64,000 bases of DNA from Serendipita indica DSM 11827 (taxonomy: Eukaryota > Basidiomycota > Agaricomycetes > Sebacinales > Serendipitaceae), in the NCBI GenBank assembly GCA_910890315.1, contig CAJVGD010000002.1:744001-808000 (forward strand), given 5' to 3'. Below the pieces are notes generated by a model. The model had not been told where the DNA came from. It was given only the letters and a program-made list of their open reading frames with translations, and did not search any database. This document shows, in pieces, positions 32,226-44,168 of this stretch. The position numbers were made by a program, and so were the translations under genes. How positions within the stretch are numbered: position 1 is the stretch's first letter; each line of letters opens with the position of its first letter.

Positions 32226-33792
32226 CTATAAATCCGGTACTAAACGCACAATAGTCGCTGAACCCATCCTCCCTGCTCTGCTCGATGAGTACCGCTCACG
32301 GTGAGTTCGCATTTCATCCATGGTGGCCTGCATGAATGCACTTCCGTCGACATCCATCGCATTTCGTGCCAGATTCCATCCGAGTCGTACACTGACACTC
32401 CCACTGTTGGCTGTAATGCCGTGCTCCCTTTGGAATCGCATCTGATACAGCCGAATCATGTCTTTGGATGCACCTCGTCGAAGGAGGGCGTGAACCTCTC
32501 GCTGGGGCAGTCCAATTTCTGCTATGTCGGAGGTCGAAAGTGCACTGCTATCTACCGTGAACCGGGGCGTCTCCCATCGGGGGGAGACCCACGATCCCGC
32601 GTGGTCGTTGCGAAAGTCGAGTTCCCATTGCATGAGGTGATTCGAATGCTCACGCCGAGCTTGGAACCCTGTGTCGTCTACTGATGAATCTGAGTCTGAG
32701 AAGCCGATCGCGGCCTCGTGTTCCTCTTCCTCACCCACTTCGCCACCACCACCGAATACAGTGCTCATCTCTGTGGAAATACGGGCCCCATTTGGCAAGC
32801 CCGTACGAGAATCACTGGCCGGGACAGTTGGTGAAGTAGGTTCCAAAAGGCCAGCGCTTCGCATCTCTCCGATAAGATTCTTGAGGAGAAATGAGGGTAT
32901 AGGACTGACGCGTACAGATGTACGACATTGAGGGCACGTGTTAGTTCTGAAGGCGTAGGGGTCTGGAAAGGTGGTTGTTCCTTCGGCGGGAGGCCTCGAG
33001 AGGAACCAATTATACAGACATTTGAAGCAACCCATATGACCGCATGGGGCGATGCTAGCCGTCTATAAGTAATGATAACTTGCCGTGAAGAGATTACTCA
33101 CCACCAGGGATCATTGAGAATTTCTAGACAAATCTGGCATGAGAGATGGTCACTCAGCCGACTTGTAGCCTGAGAAATATTAAGATATGAGTGGCAGAGA
33201 GCAGGTTACATACTATAGTTGCAGCCTCTAGCGCTCGCGCAGTGCCCAACGCCCGGCGTCTTTCTGCGTCGAGTGATTTCTGGAGGTCGCTCTGGGTTCT
33301 TAAGTCAAATAGAGCCTAACAGTGCATAGTATAAGCTTACCAGAGCTACCTCTGTGAGGTCTAGCTGCTCTTGCCGCTGAGGACGGTTAGTCCTGACTAA
33401 GCATCAAGGGAGGAACTTACTAATCTCAGCCCAACGAGTTCCATATTGAGTCTATCGATCTCAGAGAGTGCATCTTTCAGTGCGCCGCTCTTGCGCGCCT
33501 TCAGCTGCACACGTACACTCGTCCCGTCTGATTGACCGGCATCCTTTACTATTTGGGACATAGATCCAGATATTCTGGACTTCTTTGGAATCTGGTTTCT
33601 TTTCGACACTTTGCTGCCATCCGGGACGACGGCTCTGTCAACTTGATTGGGAGAGGCAGGGGTTTGGGTATGATTGGAAGCCACATTCATGACCTCTGAT
33701 GGCTCTGAAGCAAGAGCGTGAATTTCCTGCGGACAATTTGCGACATCTTGGGACATGCCGCGGACGCGGCTGGGTCTCAACCAAAGTAGCAT
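32226..33792 (-). CDS. RING-finger E3 ubiquitin ligase with coiled coil
   Basis: Exons 33792-33421, 33376-33341 (36 nt), 33291-33214, 33169-33102 and 33054-32226; 460 aa. Residues 95-180 form a coiled coil (LKDALSEIDRLNMELVGLRL, SDLQKSLDAERRRALGTARALE). The RING follows: SCQICLEILNDPWCIAPCGHMGCFKC, then a long gap and CPQCR, a C3HC4 ligand set with an enlarged second loop (LYNWFLSRPPAEGTTTF). It would recruit an E2 enzyme; substrate unknown. The tail is acidic and then Arg-rich. A start at 33756 instead of 33792 is equally possible. Confidence 0.75.
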
Positions 33793-33854
33793 TTTTCCAC
33801 AACCGAACCGGCATGAGAGCACGGGGTAACATGTGTATCAAGAATTTCATTTAA

Positions 33855-34950
33855 TCATACATTTGCGAGCTCGGAGAACAGGTCGCCTGGCTCAGTAGAT
33901 TCAGTCTCACCGAGAAGTGTCGCCAGTCTCTGGGCCTGGGTAATATGAGTATGATAATATTCGAGATGGAGGGAACATTCCTTGGTTCGCCGTGGGTCAA
34001 ATGGCGCGACAAGTCGCTTCGTTGGTCCCTTTTTGATGCTCGCCGCCACTGGAGAATACCCTTCCAACGAAATGCCCTTCCCTTCCCTGTGCAGTGGAGA
34101 CCTTTGTGTCTCAACGGACGTAGAATGTGCCCCAAAGACCATTTCCCCAACGTCAGGAGGGGTCGCTGTCTGTCGCGGATGAAACTTGAGTGATTTAGGT
34201 CTGTCATAAAGGGACTTCTTTCGCTTTGGGGAGGGTATATCATTTCCGTCACGATTTCGTTTGACCGTCCTCGTCAGCTCTCCAAGTTTGGCCCTATACT
34301 CCTTCCATCCGAGGGAAACCTCCTCTCTAAGGGACGTGATCTGAAACGAGATTTGCTGCATCTGAGCCATAACCGCGATTAGGGAAGCCTGAAGGTTCGC
34401 TTGCTCCACAGGAATCGACATTGTGTGCTGAAGGCGGTCAGAAAACATTCCCAACCGTACATTATTTGCACTTTTTGCATTTCCTCTATCACGCGAAGCA
34501 TGGAAAGTTGACACTCGAATACCTCTTGCAGTACGGATGCTTGCGCGGGTTGACCTGCAGCTTCCATGATTCTTTCTTGAACTCTATTGGCTAAATAGAC
34601 CGGTCACATAGCCATTCAAATGCTTCAAATATAACCGACGAACCTACCAAGGTACTTTGTTCAACAGCCTTCTCGATGAGCTCGTCTAGCTTGGCCGTTC
34701 TCTGTCTTTGAATAACGTTTGATTGCTCCACAGCTTCAATCAGAGACTCCACACGCTCTGTCAACTTCTCAGTCGCCTGTAATGCAATCTCTTGTTGAAC
34801 GCGACGCGTCAATTTCGCGTTCTCAGGCGGAAATAAAGAACCAGGTTCATTATTTGGCGCCCCCAATGTATCTAATTTACGCGTTTTGGGGAGTTCCGAT
34901 AGCGGGAGGATTGTTTTCCAGATGTCTTCGACTGTAGTTGATATCGGCAT
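33855..34950 (-). CDS. Orphan coiled-coil protein
   Basis: Exons 34950-34644, 34590-34472 and 34427-33855 give 332 aa with consistent phases. No family is recognised. Residues 40-145 are predicted coiled coil by eye (RVQQEIALQATEKLTERVES, QRTAKLDELIEKAVEQS, LSMLRVIEEMQK), followed by another helical piece (MAQMQQISFQITSLREEV). The middle is basic (NDIPSPKRKKSLYDR), a possible nuclear localisation signal. The first donor is gttcgt, chosen because it alone keeps the frame. The protein may be lineage-specific. Confidence 0.55.
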
Positions 34951-35157
34951 TGTGAGCTTATTATAGCGTCGTAGTGGTATCTTTGACTCTGAAACACCGG
35001 GAGTCTTGGATCCGAGCGCGCGGTTCAATGGCCAAAGGTCGTGGAGATCAAGTTATGAACTTACTTAGGAGAAACAATTCTATGATCGAATCGGTTGTAG
35101 CATTACAGTATCATGTCTAGAGCATTATTGTATACATGAAGAAGGGCCCAATTGTTT

Positions 35158-36034
35158 TTACTCAATATCAAACAGGAGAACTTCCGCGTCGGTATCGCCA
35201 ACGTTCTCGATGGTTATGGGCGCACCCTGAGGGCCCTGTGCAAAAGCACCGTCACCTTCAGAAAGGAACAGGTCGCTGTTCACCTTGACAAGGCTACCTG
35301 TGGCTTTGCCCTTGTTGTACCCCGATGTCTGAATAACGTGAAGGTAGCCCTTGCGCTTGGCGCCGTTGGCAGACTGGAGGAAGTTGTGGGTGACCTTCTT
35401 GCCTGGAGAGAGGATTGTAGAGAAGAGATGAAGATTACTCTGCACGGGCGCGGGACCAGAGCCCTCACGCTCCTCAGTGACACCCTTGGTACCAACAGGA
35501 GCAACAACTGGTACAAGAGTATCACGCTTCTCCTCATCGGTGAAGTGGCGGTTATAGTATTTGGGTGGGAGGCCAGAGGTTCGAGGAATTGCCCAAATTT
35601 GAAGGAAGTGGACAGGGAGGGGCGATTTCTTGTGCTGCATTTCGCTGTGGGAGATTCCCGTGCCAGCAGAAGTGAGCTGAATGTCCCCGCGCTTCAGAAC
35701 CTCCTTATTGCCCATAGAATCGCGGTGTTCGAGCTCTCCGCTCACCAGGAAGCTAAATATCTCAAACTCTTTATGACCATGCGTCCCGAACCTAGGAAAG
35801 TTGTCAGATGGTGTAAGATAGGTTTAAGATGGTGTAGACAGGTTTAAAACGATTTCCTCACCCTTCACCTGGAGCGACGCGGTCTTCATTGATCACGCGC
35901 AAGCTTCCCCACTTCTGGAAGCGATAGTCTTGGTACCCTGCAAAGCTGAAGGTGTGAAAGGTCTTAAGCCATCCATGGTTGGCGTGTCCACGGTCTTCGT
36001 TGCGACGAGGGACAAATTCAACGGCAGAGGACAT
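35158..36034 (-). CDS. Pirin-like cupin protein
   Basis: Exons 36034-35862 and 35791-35158; 268 aa. The pirin signature is complete: VPRRNEDRGHANHGWLKTFHTFSF, then GFGTHGHKEFEIFSFLVSGELEHRDSMGN and HSEMQHKKSPLPVHFLQIW. The metal-binding His/His/His/Glu set of the N-terminal cupin (HANH, HGH, E, HSE) is present. Pirins are nuclear or cytosolic iron proteins acting as transcription cofactors or quercetinase-like enzymes. The 70-nt intron holds a tandem repeat, and a TATA box precedes the gene. Confidence 0.92.
35806..35846. repeat. Two-copy tandem repeat in the pirin intron
   Basis: A unit of about 20 bp (agatggtgtaagataggttt and agatggtgtagacaggttta) is repeated head to tail, taking up most of the 70-nt intron. 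Confidence 0.8.
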
Positions 36035-36105
36035 GGGTGGGGATGCAAAAGCTAAGAGAGGTTTCTTTGAGCTTGGATTGCTGGATCATGGCTTCGGATG
36101 GCCTC

Positions 36106-36113
36106 CTTTTATA
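36106..36113 (-). promoter_or_regulatory. TATA box of the pirin gene
   Basis: On the minus strand TATAAAAG lies about 72 bp before the pirin ATG, a normal spacing. Confidence 0.55.
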
Positions 36114-36948
36114 CTGTGCGGGGCCTCGGGGCCATGAGAAAGCAGTCACCCTTTGGTCGAACGAGCTGGGAGTCGCTAGACTGATATGGACTTGCTGAGA
36201 TGATCCCGAGAATGCTGAAAAATCTTGATGAACTCTCTTTCCTTTACTAGAATACCCCTCCGCATGCTGCTGACCAACTTCTGGGAGATCGTGGGCAGTA
36301 GCAAACCCGAAACTCTCCTGAAGCCCGGTGAATGTTCTGGATTATTCACAATAACATTTTGAATACCATATTCCTCAGAATTACTTGTCTGCCTCCTCTG
36401 ACGTGCTTTGGTTGTGCCACCTTGACGTGTTTCTCAGCAATCTGTAAGCTTAAAGGCGTCTTCGTCCATCCCATCGTGGCGACGAGGGTCAAAGTTTGTT
36501 CTTCACCGGCCATTTGTCATTCATTCAAACTCGACACTCGTTTTAGGGACTTTCGAAAGCTTCATCCGCTCCTTGTTGTAATGAATATATCGAAACAGTC
36601 GCAATATCTGGATATTACCCTAGCTGGCCACAAGGGCAGGCTGGACAAGCTCAGGCGCTTCCTCACTCGGAACAGCAAGGGAGCTGTGAGTACTCAAACA
36701 CTTCAATCATTCATCTAATTCAGATTAGGAACGCTCGGTGGCAAACAATTCATTCCCTTCCCGCACTCTAGGTAGCCACTTTAAGATGCGAACACCATCT
36801 CAGCAAGATTCCTCGGTGGGTGTTCGAGTTGCCTCCTAGTCTTTGATTCAACCACACAACAAATGCCAATCCAACAACTCAGACAGAACCTCATCTCCAG
36901 GCCCCTAATTATCTTTTCAAACCAAAATTTCGACTCTCAAACCGCTCC
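36114..36948. other. Upstream region with one possible exon
   Basis: 835 bases between divergent genes. A clean coding-like stretch at 36582-36684 (MNISKQSQYLDITLAGHKGRLDKLRRF) ends in gtgagt and could be a 5' exon of the next gene or a short gene of its own. I could not join it to 36949 without meeting a stop. The rest shows no gene. Confidence 0.35.
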
Positions 36949-37614
36949 ATGAATCCTCGTATTGCTCCCAAACCGTCACAATCGACGCAAGCTGACTCAA
37001 AGACGGAAACAATTGTCTCACCTGGAGAGGCAGAAAGGGGCTTGTTCTTATCTTCACCCGAGACAGTGGACTCTTTTGGCTCTGTTGCGTCTGGTCTTGA
37101 GCGCATTGGAACGGCGCTAATGTCCAGTGACGGCGGCGTTCTACTCATGCGACAGTCCCGAAGACTCGAATGTCTCTCAAAAGCTAGACTCCAGGCTTTC
37201 ACTGAAACACTCTAGTGAGAAGAAATGGGGCTCTCTCTCTCGCTTCCCCGCAATGCACGCTGCGGCTAATCATGCAGTGATTCACGGTGGCTCTGGGTCA
37301 ACGCATATCAAGCACGGGATTGCTCCGGATACTCGTCTACGAGCATCGCTTTCCGGGATGATATCTGATGTCCGTCGGCTTCTAGGTGAGCAGTGCTTCA
37401 TACAGGGCGATGTAGCACTGACCGTCGGGCTGCTCGAGATCGACTCGAGGACGGTTATTTGGTAGACTCAGCCCAAGACCGTGAGTCTTCCGTCAATTTT
37501 GATCAGGACAGGTTGGGGCTAAGTGTGCGAAGCGCAGAGTCGGCGATGGACTTTCAGAGGTCATCACTTCTTGAAGGACACGCTCTGTCCTCACCAGTGG
37601 GTGTTGCTCTGTGA
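36949..37614 (+). CDS. Orphan hypothetical protein (3 exons, model tentative)
   Basis: Exons 36949-37093, 37128-37385 and 37439-37614 give 192 aa. Phases agree: the second intron (gtgagc/gag, 53 nt) is good; the first would be only 34 nt with gtcttg, so it is tentative. The product is Ser-rich and mostly disordered, with RLRASLSGMISDVRRLLDRLEDGYLV as one helical, possibly amphipathic stretch. No known domain. It could extend upstream into the stretch at 36582. Confidence 0.4.
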
Positions 37615-37726
37615 ATCTGTTTGAGTAATAGGCAGGCGAAATATTTCCCGATTGTATGTAGCGACTCCAGCAAAAAGTTTAGTCAATGTAGTAATCGATA
37701 TACTGTTCTTTAGAGGATAGCGAAAT

Positions 37727-39597
37727 TCATCGTTTAGGGCCCTTTTGGTAGGATCTATAACCATGTCCACCGGTGGCATCCTTTCGAGAACGCTTCCTGG
37801 CCATTTCCTCCTCCTTCGCTTTGGCACCTCTTGCTCGAGGATCAATCACTTCATAGTCATGTTCTGCACGTGCCGTCTCCTCCGTGTTGTCCTCTGAGAA
37901 CTTCAATCGGTGTGACAGCCATCCGACATCGTCATCAACCTCCATTCCTTCGCCATTATCCCCCGTAGCCACATCTACCTTGTCTTCTGCCTCTTCTTCT
38001 TCTATAGACTGCCCAAGCTTCGCTCTGAAGTTCTGAAGTGCCGCGATGGCTGCGCCTTCGTCCTTTCGCTTGCCTGCTCGCTTGGCTGCAGCCGTCCCTC
38101 GTCGGTACTTTGCATTCAACTCCTCGACGATTGATGATGTTTTCTTTGGCTTCTTTGTCGGCTTGTCATCCTCAGAATCAGAGTCTCGTTGTCGAGTTAG
38201 CCTTCGAATTTCCTCTTCTACCCTGTCAAGGTCTGTGCGTGTATCAGGCTTTTCAGTCTTCTTCGACTTTTTAGGAATAGGTGTGGAATCTGTCGACTGC
38301 AGCAGAGATGATGATCAGCATACTGTTGATCGTCAAGACACTCTTATATACCTGGTCAGGTTTGGATGTAGCACTCGGTTGTGGGACATCAGTCGGTCTG
38401 TCCCTTGCTTTAGCTGTCGGAGCTGCGTCGAGGTCTGGTTTGGATACTGGTCCCGAATCCATCACTAGCCTAGAGGGTAAGCTAAATCGCGAGACGAAAA
38501 ATCGATACAGACAGTCGTCTCTGAACATGGGTTTCTTCTTGAACTTGACTGGCTCTTCATCCTCCTCGGCTTCCTCGCCACCAAACGAGAGCAGCTTTGC
38601 GTCCCTGTACAAAGATGTGAGACGAAGGAAAAAAGAGAGAGAAACACTAGACTTTTTCGCTTGCTTCCTCCTGCCAGCCTCTTCTCGCTCTCTTTGAGCT
38701 TGCTCCTTTGCTTGTTGCTGTGCGCGCTTTTCGGCGGCAGTGATCCTCGGAACGATGTCATGGAACGGATTTTTGAGTATCTTGATCTGCCTTATCTTTG
38801 GCGGGCTCGAAGCAAAAGTTAGGCGTTGCATCACATTGAAAGAAAGGCATACTAAAGGGGCCGCTCATCTGCATCCAATTCCAGTTCGCCAATCTTTGCG
38901 ACGTCTTTGGACATAAGATAGAACCTGAACTACATTGGAAGGGGCTTACTGTATATCGTGTCCCCAACGACGCGACCAAAGAGGGTATGTTTGCCATTCA
39001 ACTCGTCGGCCCTGTCTATTTTCAGTTGAAAAGGTAGAGTCATCGAGGTGAATAGACGGGAATTACCTAGCGTGATGAAAAACTGGCTAAAGTTGTTATT
39101 CTTATCGCCGTTATTTGCCATTCCTACGAGGCCACGATGGGTAAAGCGAAGTCGTGGATGGATCTCGTCGTCAAAGGGCTCTTTGGCGGTCTGTAAGCCA
39201 GATAATATTGCCAGAAAGCGGTTTCCTACCTCCATATAGCGATTCTCCTCCCGAACCCGTTCCAGACCTGTCGCCGGTCTGGACAAGGAAATTTGGAACA
39301 ACACTGGATCACTGGTCGGTGGGTTTTTAAAGAGATGAACTTACATACCGATGGAAAATGACTCCGTCATAGTATCCTGGGAGAGGAGTCAGGCAACAGT
39401 AAAGTGCAAATTCTGGTCGCACCTTCCAGTGCGAGTGTGATGAGATTGCGACATGCTAGGGGAGTTTCCTGTATTGCAATGGCGTAAATACAGTGAGTAT
39501 TGATATAATTTATCTGAACCTTAGCCCATAGCTCGATTTCAATGTCTCCGACGGTTGTTTGGATGAGAATCCGTCCACTTGTGGGAAGAGTTGCCAT
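37727..39597 (-). CDS. CWC27: Spliceosomal peptidyl-prolyl isomerase CWC27 (11 exons)
   Basis: Exons: 39597-39520, 39468-39423, 39376-39349 (28 nt), 39303-39230, 39180-39067, 39015-38950, 38904-38853, 38805-38653, 38604-38527, 38469-38352, 38296-37727; 458 aa. The cyclophilin domain runs from residue 1 to about 170: [73 protein letters not shown]. The tail is charged, with ERPLYPPKIRQIKILKNPF, AKLLSFGGEEAEEDEE and the terminal YEVIDPR typical of CWC27. It joins the activated spliceosome with CWC22; the isomerase site may be degenerate, as the usual Trp position is not visible. Each junction restores family sequence. Confidence 0.92.
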
Positions 39598-40757
39598 GTA
39601 AGGAGTTAAAGCCCTTGCAAATTTGGGCTCTGAAGCAAAGTCAGTCTGGACGTTGGGGGCAAGTTGCGACTCCACACTCAAGTCAACTCCTCAACTTGAC
39701 TTTTCTCATGTCATGCCAAAGAGTTTGGCTGAATCGATGGTTGGATGGATTTGAACACTGGTTTAATGACGGTTCAACATCTTACCCCGTGGTCAGCATT
39801 AGTTCACCCAGCAGGTGGCATATGTTGTAGAACTATTCACGTCCTGGCTCTTTCTTCGATGTGATCAACTGTTCTCCTAGACTAATAGTGGAAGAAAGTT
39901 GAGCAGTAAGCATCATGGTTGGGCCGACAGCTTTTGGATCGGATCAAAACTCATTTACCCTACCTGCTCAGCATGGTCAGAGCAAGCATCGCCATCTTAC
40001 GTCGGCCCGACGCTTCCATTCTCGTACAAATGTTACTACTATAGTGCAAGTCTATGTTTCACCCTACTTGCAAACGTATTGAAGCTGTTCTCAGAGCATT
40101 TCAATACGAACCGTGCGTTCGTGAACGCTGGCGCTTGGAGGTCCGATCGCGGCCAGTCCCCTAGGAGGTCTTGACGCAATACTAGCGCTGTAAAGGAACA
40201 AAACATTTCGACAAATGGCGGTCCTCTATACAAGTATTGATGACTTTGCCCCGCTCCGCTGTACGCTTCGCCCAGAGAGCGGTGGCTCTCACACAGGTCG
40301 GGGCCCTCGTGTGGATCTCTTTCCTCAACAGGCTATTCAACGCGAAGAAGTCAAACTTTCACCACCCAGTTCGTGGTATGGCCTCTTCCGGCAAACCTCA
40401 CACAATACGATATACTGGATCGTTCCTTGAAAATCAGTGTTGTTACACTGCTCAGGGTGATCAAACCATGCGGTACGGTGATCGGCGATGGCGACTACGA
40501 CTCCGATGCCGGTGTCTTGTCGGCCAGTCTATGCGTCTTTTCGCCCGTCAAAGTGACAGCATTTTGTGATCACAGTTCTGCGGCGATTCAACTTCATTCA
40601 ACACACCATTCGCCACCCACTAGCTTGAACGTATACCAACCCGTCCGATGCTCGGAATCATACAGATAAACCCCAGCATCTGATCAGTTGTACCACCTAT
40701 AAAGGACGATGCGAAGGCCTGTAATCTCTTCAGTAAATCTACACGAGCTATCTTGTC
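39598..40757. other. Long divergent intergenic region
   Basis: 1160 bases between CWC27 and the first Zn2Cys6 gene. Two frames overlapping at 40237-40669 are about 100 codons, but they lie on different phases of the same strand with no domain or convincing splice link. No supported gene. Probably promoter and upstream control of the regulator. Confidence 0.5.
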
Positions 40758-43264
40758 ATGGACCTTGCACCCCGCGGAGCCTGCATGGAATGCAGAAGGT
40801 ACGCCTCCTTGAAGCAACACAGAAACGGTGACTCGAAATTAAAATCTGCTCAGGCTGAAGACCAAATGTGACCGCGCAGTTCCCTGTGCACCGTGCAAAA
40901 AGCAAGAGCTATTACGATTGGAGGTTCATCCACTGACCTTTGCCATACAGGCGTGGGTGTGATAACATATGTCCCGACGGACTACGTGCAAGAGGCACTC
41001 GGTATGCTATTATACAAGTTTACAGCCTACTGACCTGTGATCAGGAACCCGACAGCAGAGATCGAGTCGCTCACAAAGCATATACAAACCATGGCTTTAC
41101 GCATTCGTCAACTCGAGGGTTCTCTGCAGGCAGCACAAGCGTCTCAATCATCTCAATCCTCAGGCTCATCTCCAACAACTGGTGGGCATGATAGCTCCGG
41201 AACATGTTCTTCTGAGCTGCTGTCCTTGACGCTTTCCAATCTTCCGGTGTGTAAATCCCCTACATGGCACTCGCCATCTAAATCGATCCAGGCCGACGAT
41301 CAAACCAAGATGGTGGAACGAATAAACCTCCTTAGAATGCTCCCAACTGAGGATTTTGCCGTCATGCTGATCGACAAATATTTCAACGATTATGGCTGGC
41401 TGTAAGTCTGGCTACTAGGGCAATTTGTAGGGGCTAAGATGATACAGAATTCGCCCCATTTCGCGCGATCGTGTTACGAACGTTCTTCTGGGACGAGCTT
41501 ACACGGTTCCATGCGCCGCTACGGATGCCCAACTCAGTGCCCTCTTCTCTATCTTCGCCATGGCCACTGCAGGGGAAAGGCAGAATCCCACACCATGGCT
41601 CACCTCTGCGCAACTGTATGAGGCATCGATGACCGCACTCCAACTTAATGAAGTACTTACGGAAGTTGATATCGAAACGATTGAAGCCATGCTTTTGCAA
41701 TGCTGCTATCTCTACTTCTCTTCTGACCTCGGAGACATCCAAAAGAGTTGGAACTACTGTGGTGTCGTGGTACGAATGGCATTCGGGGTGCGTGTTCGTG
41801 TATTATTATGACTATTCTTGACGCCCTCCTAGATGGACCTCCGTCAGTACTATTGGACTTAATTTTTAACAGATCTAACCATTAATAGATCGTGACCCTA
41901 CAACGCTTGGCCTAGGCGATGAGGAATGTCAAAGACGACGACGTGTCTTCTACGAGCTTATTACTTTGGATGCTTGGGAGGCAAGATCAACCGCAACAAA
42001 TATCTCCGTAGTGACTGATGTGGCTTCACAGTCTATGGTCTCGAATCGACCACCAGCCACCCAGCCCTCGTTATTTTCAACTATCGAACCATTGGAAACT
42101 ATAATACCAATCGAAAGTAACCCAGATTGTAAGTACTCACGCTGTTTGGTCTGCTCTGCCTAAGAGTGTGCAGTCTTTCGCTGGAAATATTCTCTCATTC
42201 GGAACGTCGTTTATCCGCTAATCAACGAGGTTTTATGCTGCCCTCAAACTCCTTCGTATTCTGCTATTCTTCAAATCGATAAGCTCATTCACGAGCACAC
42301 ATTCCCGGAGAGTCTTCAATGCATCGACTTTCGGACAGCGCCTTTGCACGTTTTGCTACCATCCCAGCAACTACTTCTCATGAAGGAAGTCGGTGAGTAA
42401 CTCAACCTCGATAGATTTTACAGGCGCTCATCAACCTATGCTAGTTCTCATGAAGTTGCACAAGCAGTTTTTCCTTGGCGCGCTCAAAGAGAGACCGGAT
42501 AATCCATTCCAACAGCCATCTGGATACTCTGTTTCTACCGAGTAAGCAATCAGCAGCTTTCTGACTACTCTCTAACTTTGCACTTAGGCTTGACTGCTCA
42601 CGACGACTGCTGAAGCGTTTGAGGATGATTGTTGTTGACTGTGAGAGATCCCTTCCTCCTATCAATGTTCTCTGGGAGGCTGCTTTAGCGTGCCTTGTGA
42701 GTGGATGCATTTGAAGTATGACTAACTGACACAAATCGGCAGGGAGTCCTTTCGACCTATATTCGTCAGGATACACATTCATCTATAGCCAGAGAGCTGT
42801 ATATCGAGTTTGAGATGGGGTGCAAGTTGGTTGCTGACCGCTCGGGAGACACGCGTCGACTATCCCAGATTACGGTCTGCAAGCCTAACTGTTGACTTGA
42901 AGTCTGCTAATAATTTGCCTAGGGTCAGGTCTATGAACTGCGTCACAAAGTACACCAGGCTGTTCCACATCTGATGAATGAGCTGCGTCAAGCACTTGCA
43001 GCCCAGACCGAGCCAAGTCCGCGGAATGTTCCAGAGCATCTCTTTGCAAGCAATTCCGGAATAGTCGCTCTCGAATATCCTTTAGGACCGCCCGCACACG
43101 CAGCACCCCAACCTCTGGGTTACATGAATATGTTCCAGACCCTCGTGCCTGCTTCGGACTTGGAAGCCCAGATTGCAGGTCTCACAGAAGCAGACTTTGA
43201 CTTTGATGTCTATGAAGACATGGACAGAGAGTTGCTTGATCAGCTCGGCGCGACAGGGTATTGA
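40758..43264 (+). CDS. Zn2Cys6 fungal transcription factor, copy 1 (14 exons)
   Basis: Exons: 40758-40798, 40854-40901, 40951-41001, 41045-41246, 41292-41401, 41448-41787, 41833-41842 (10 nt), 41889-41980, 42032-42128, 42174-42392, 42445-42541, 42588-42696, 42743-42874, 42923-43264; 629 aa. The N-terminus GACMECRRLKTKCDRAVPCAPCKKRGCDNIC is a Zn2Cys6 DNA-binding cluster, followed by a linker coiled coil (EIESLTKHIQTMALRIRQLE). From about 150 the fungal regulatory middle homology domain follows (LSALFSIFAMATAGE, FGMDLHRDPTTLGLGDEECQRRRRVFYELITLDAW). The acidic tail (EADFDFDVYEDMDREL) could activate. Two introns (40902, 41981) appear to be GC-AG. Tandem paralogue of the next gene; targets unknown. 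Confidence 0.9.
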
Positions 43265-44168
43265 GTCAAGCGACAGAGTGGAGTTATATTTATATGTAGA
43301 TACGTTATTTATACTATTTCGGGTGCTCTAAATATTCTCAGGAGCGTGCCGCGGGATGCTTACTGAGTGTAAACTAGCGCTCGATGACAGATCGAATCCA
43401 AGCTGACCTTTGGAGTTGCGGTCCGCATGGCTAATCACTGGCAGGCGCTATAACCCCAGGTGACGCAGGCCGAACTGTACAAACTTTGCAATCGCATTTC
43501 AGACCAAAACCACGAGAGCGGCGCTCTGGCCTCGCTTTGCAATCTCTACTTGAAAATATCACTTGGGATGAGAGAAACTTAACTCCCCGGTTTCTTGATC
43601 AGGATTGCACTAAGGCAGTGTTCTCTCCTGTTTGGGCCATTTCCGTCTGGTCCGGAGATGCTGTCATGCGTCCTCGAGCGGATCAATGGCCGCAAATTTG
43701 ATACCACGCTTCTCTCCGAAACAACCAGGGGTTGCTGGGGGAGTTTCTTTCAAATTTGCCTTCTTCTCTCGGGCGGGGCAGTACTCGGTTTCCGAGTTTG
43801 GTCTAGAGACACACACGAAGCTAGGCAGATCTAAACCCTGCCTTCTGCTACGTTAGACGCCCCCGCTATCAGGCTGTAACGAGACGCAAGGCAGCGTCGG
43901 TCGCCCGCTTCAGTGCCCTTCTAAGCCACTCCACAGGCGCGTTTCAGTATTCTCTTCCGAAATCAATTCAGGTGCGGCGCTTTAGATTCGTGGACAGGCG
44001 CTTGTCCAGCACGTCGTGTCCACTGCTTCCAGGGCACTTAGTCATTAATCCTCAAGGTTACAATCGACTGACGACTTAGGCCTATCTATATAGGTTTCAC
44101 TCCCACCCTTGGCAAAATACCACACCTTTCCCTCCCACTCACCCCGCTTGCCCGACGGCCGCTGATCC
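43265..44168. other. Intergenic region between the tandem regulators
   Basis: 904 bases. Short overlapping plus-strand frames near 43486-43856 have no domain. A run of T/A near 44094 (ctatctatatagg) lies about 70 bp before the next ATG. No gene is supported. Confidence 0.5.

Noticed and set aside
39181-39303. A third one-base error, in CWC27 after GGESLYG
   Set aside because: An acceptor further downstream (ccaaag at 39181-39186 region) joins SLYG to EPFDDEIHP in phase, so no error is needed.
40237-40669. Two overlapping frames of about 100 codons before the first regulator
   Set aside because: They are in different phases, share no plausible splice, and show no known domain; they look like chance frames.
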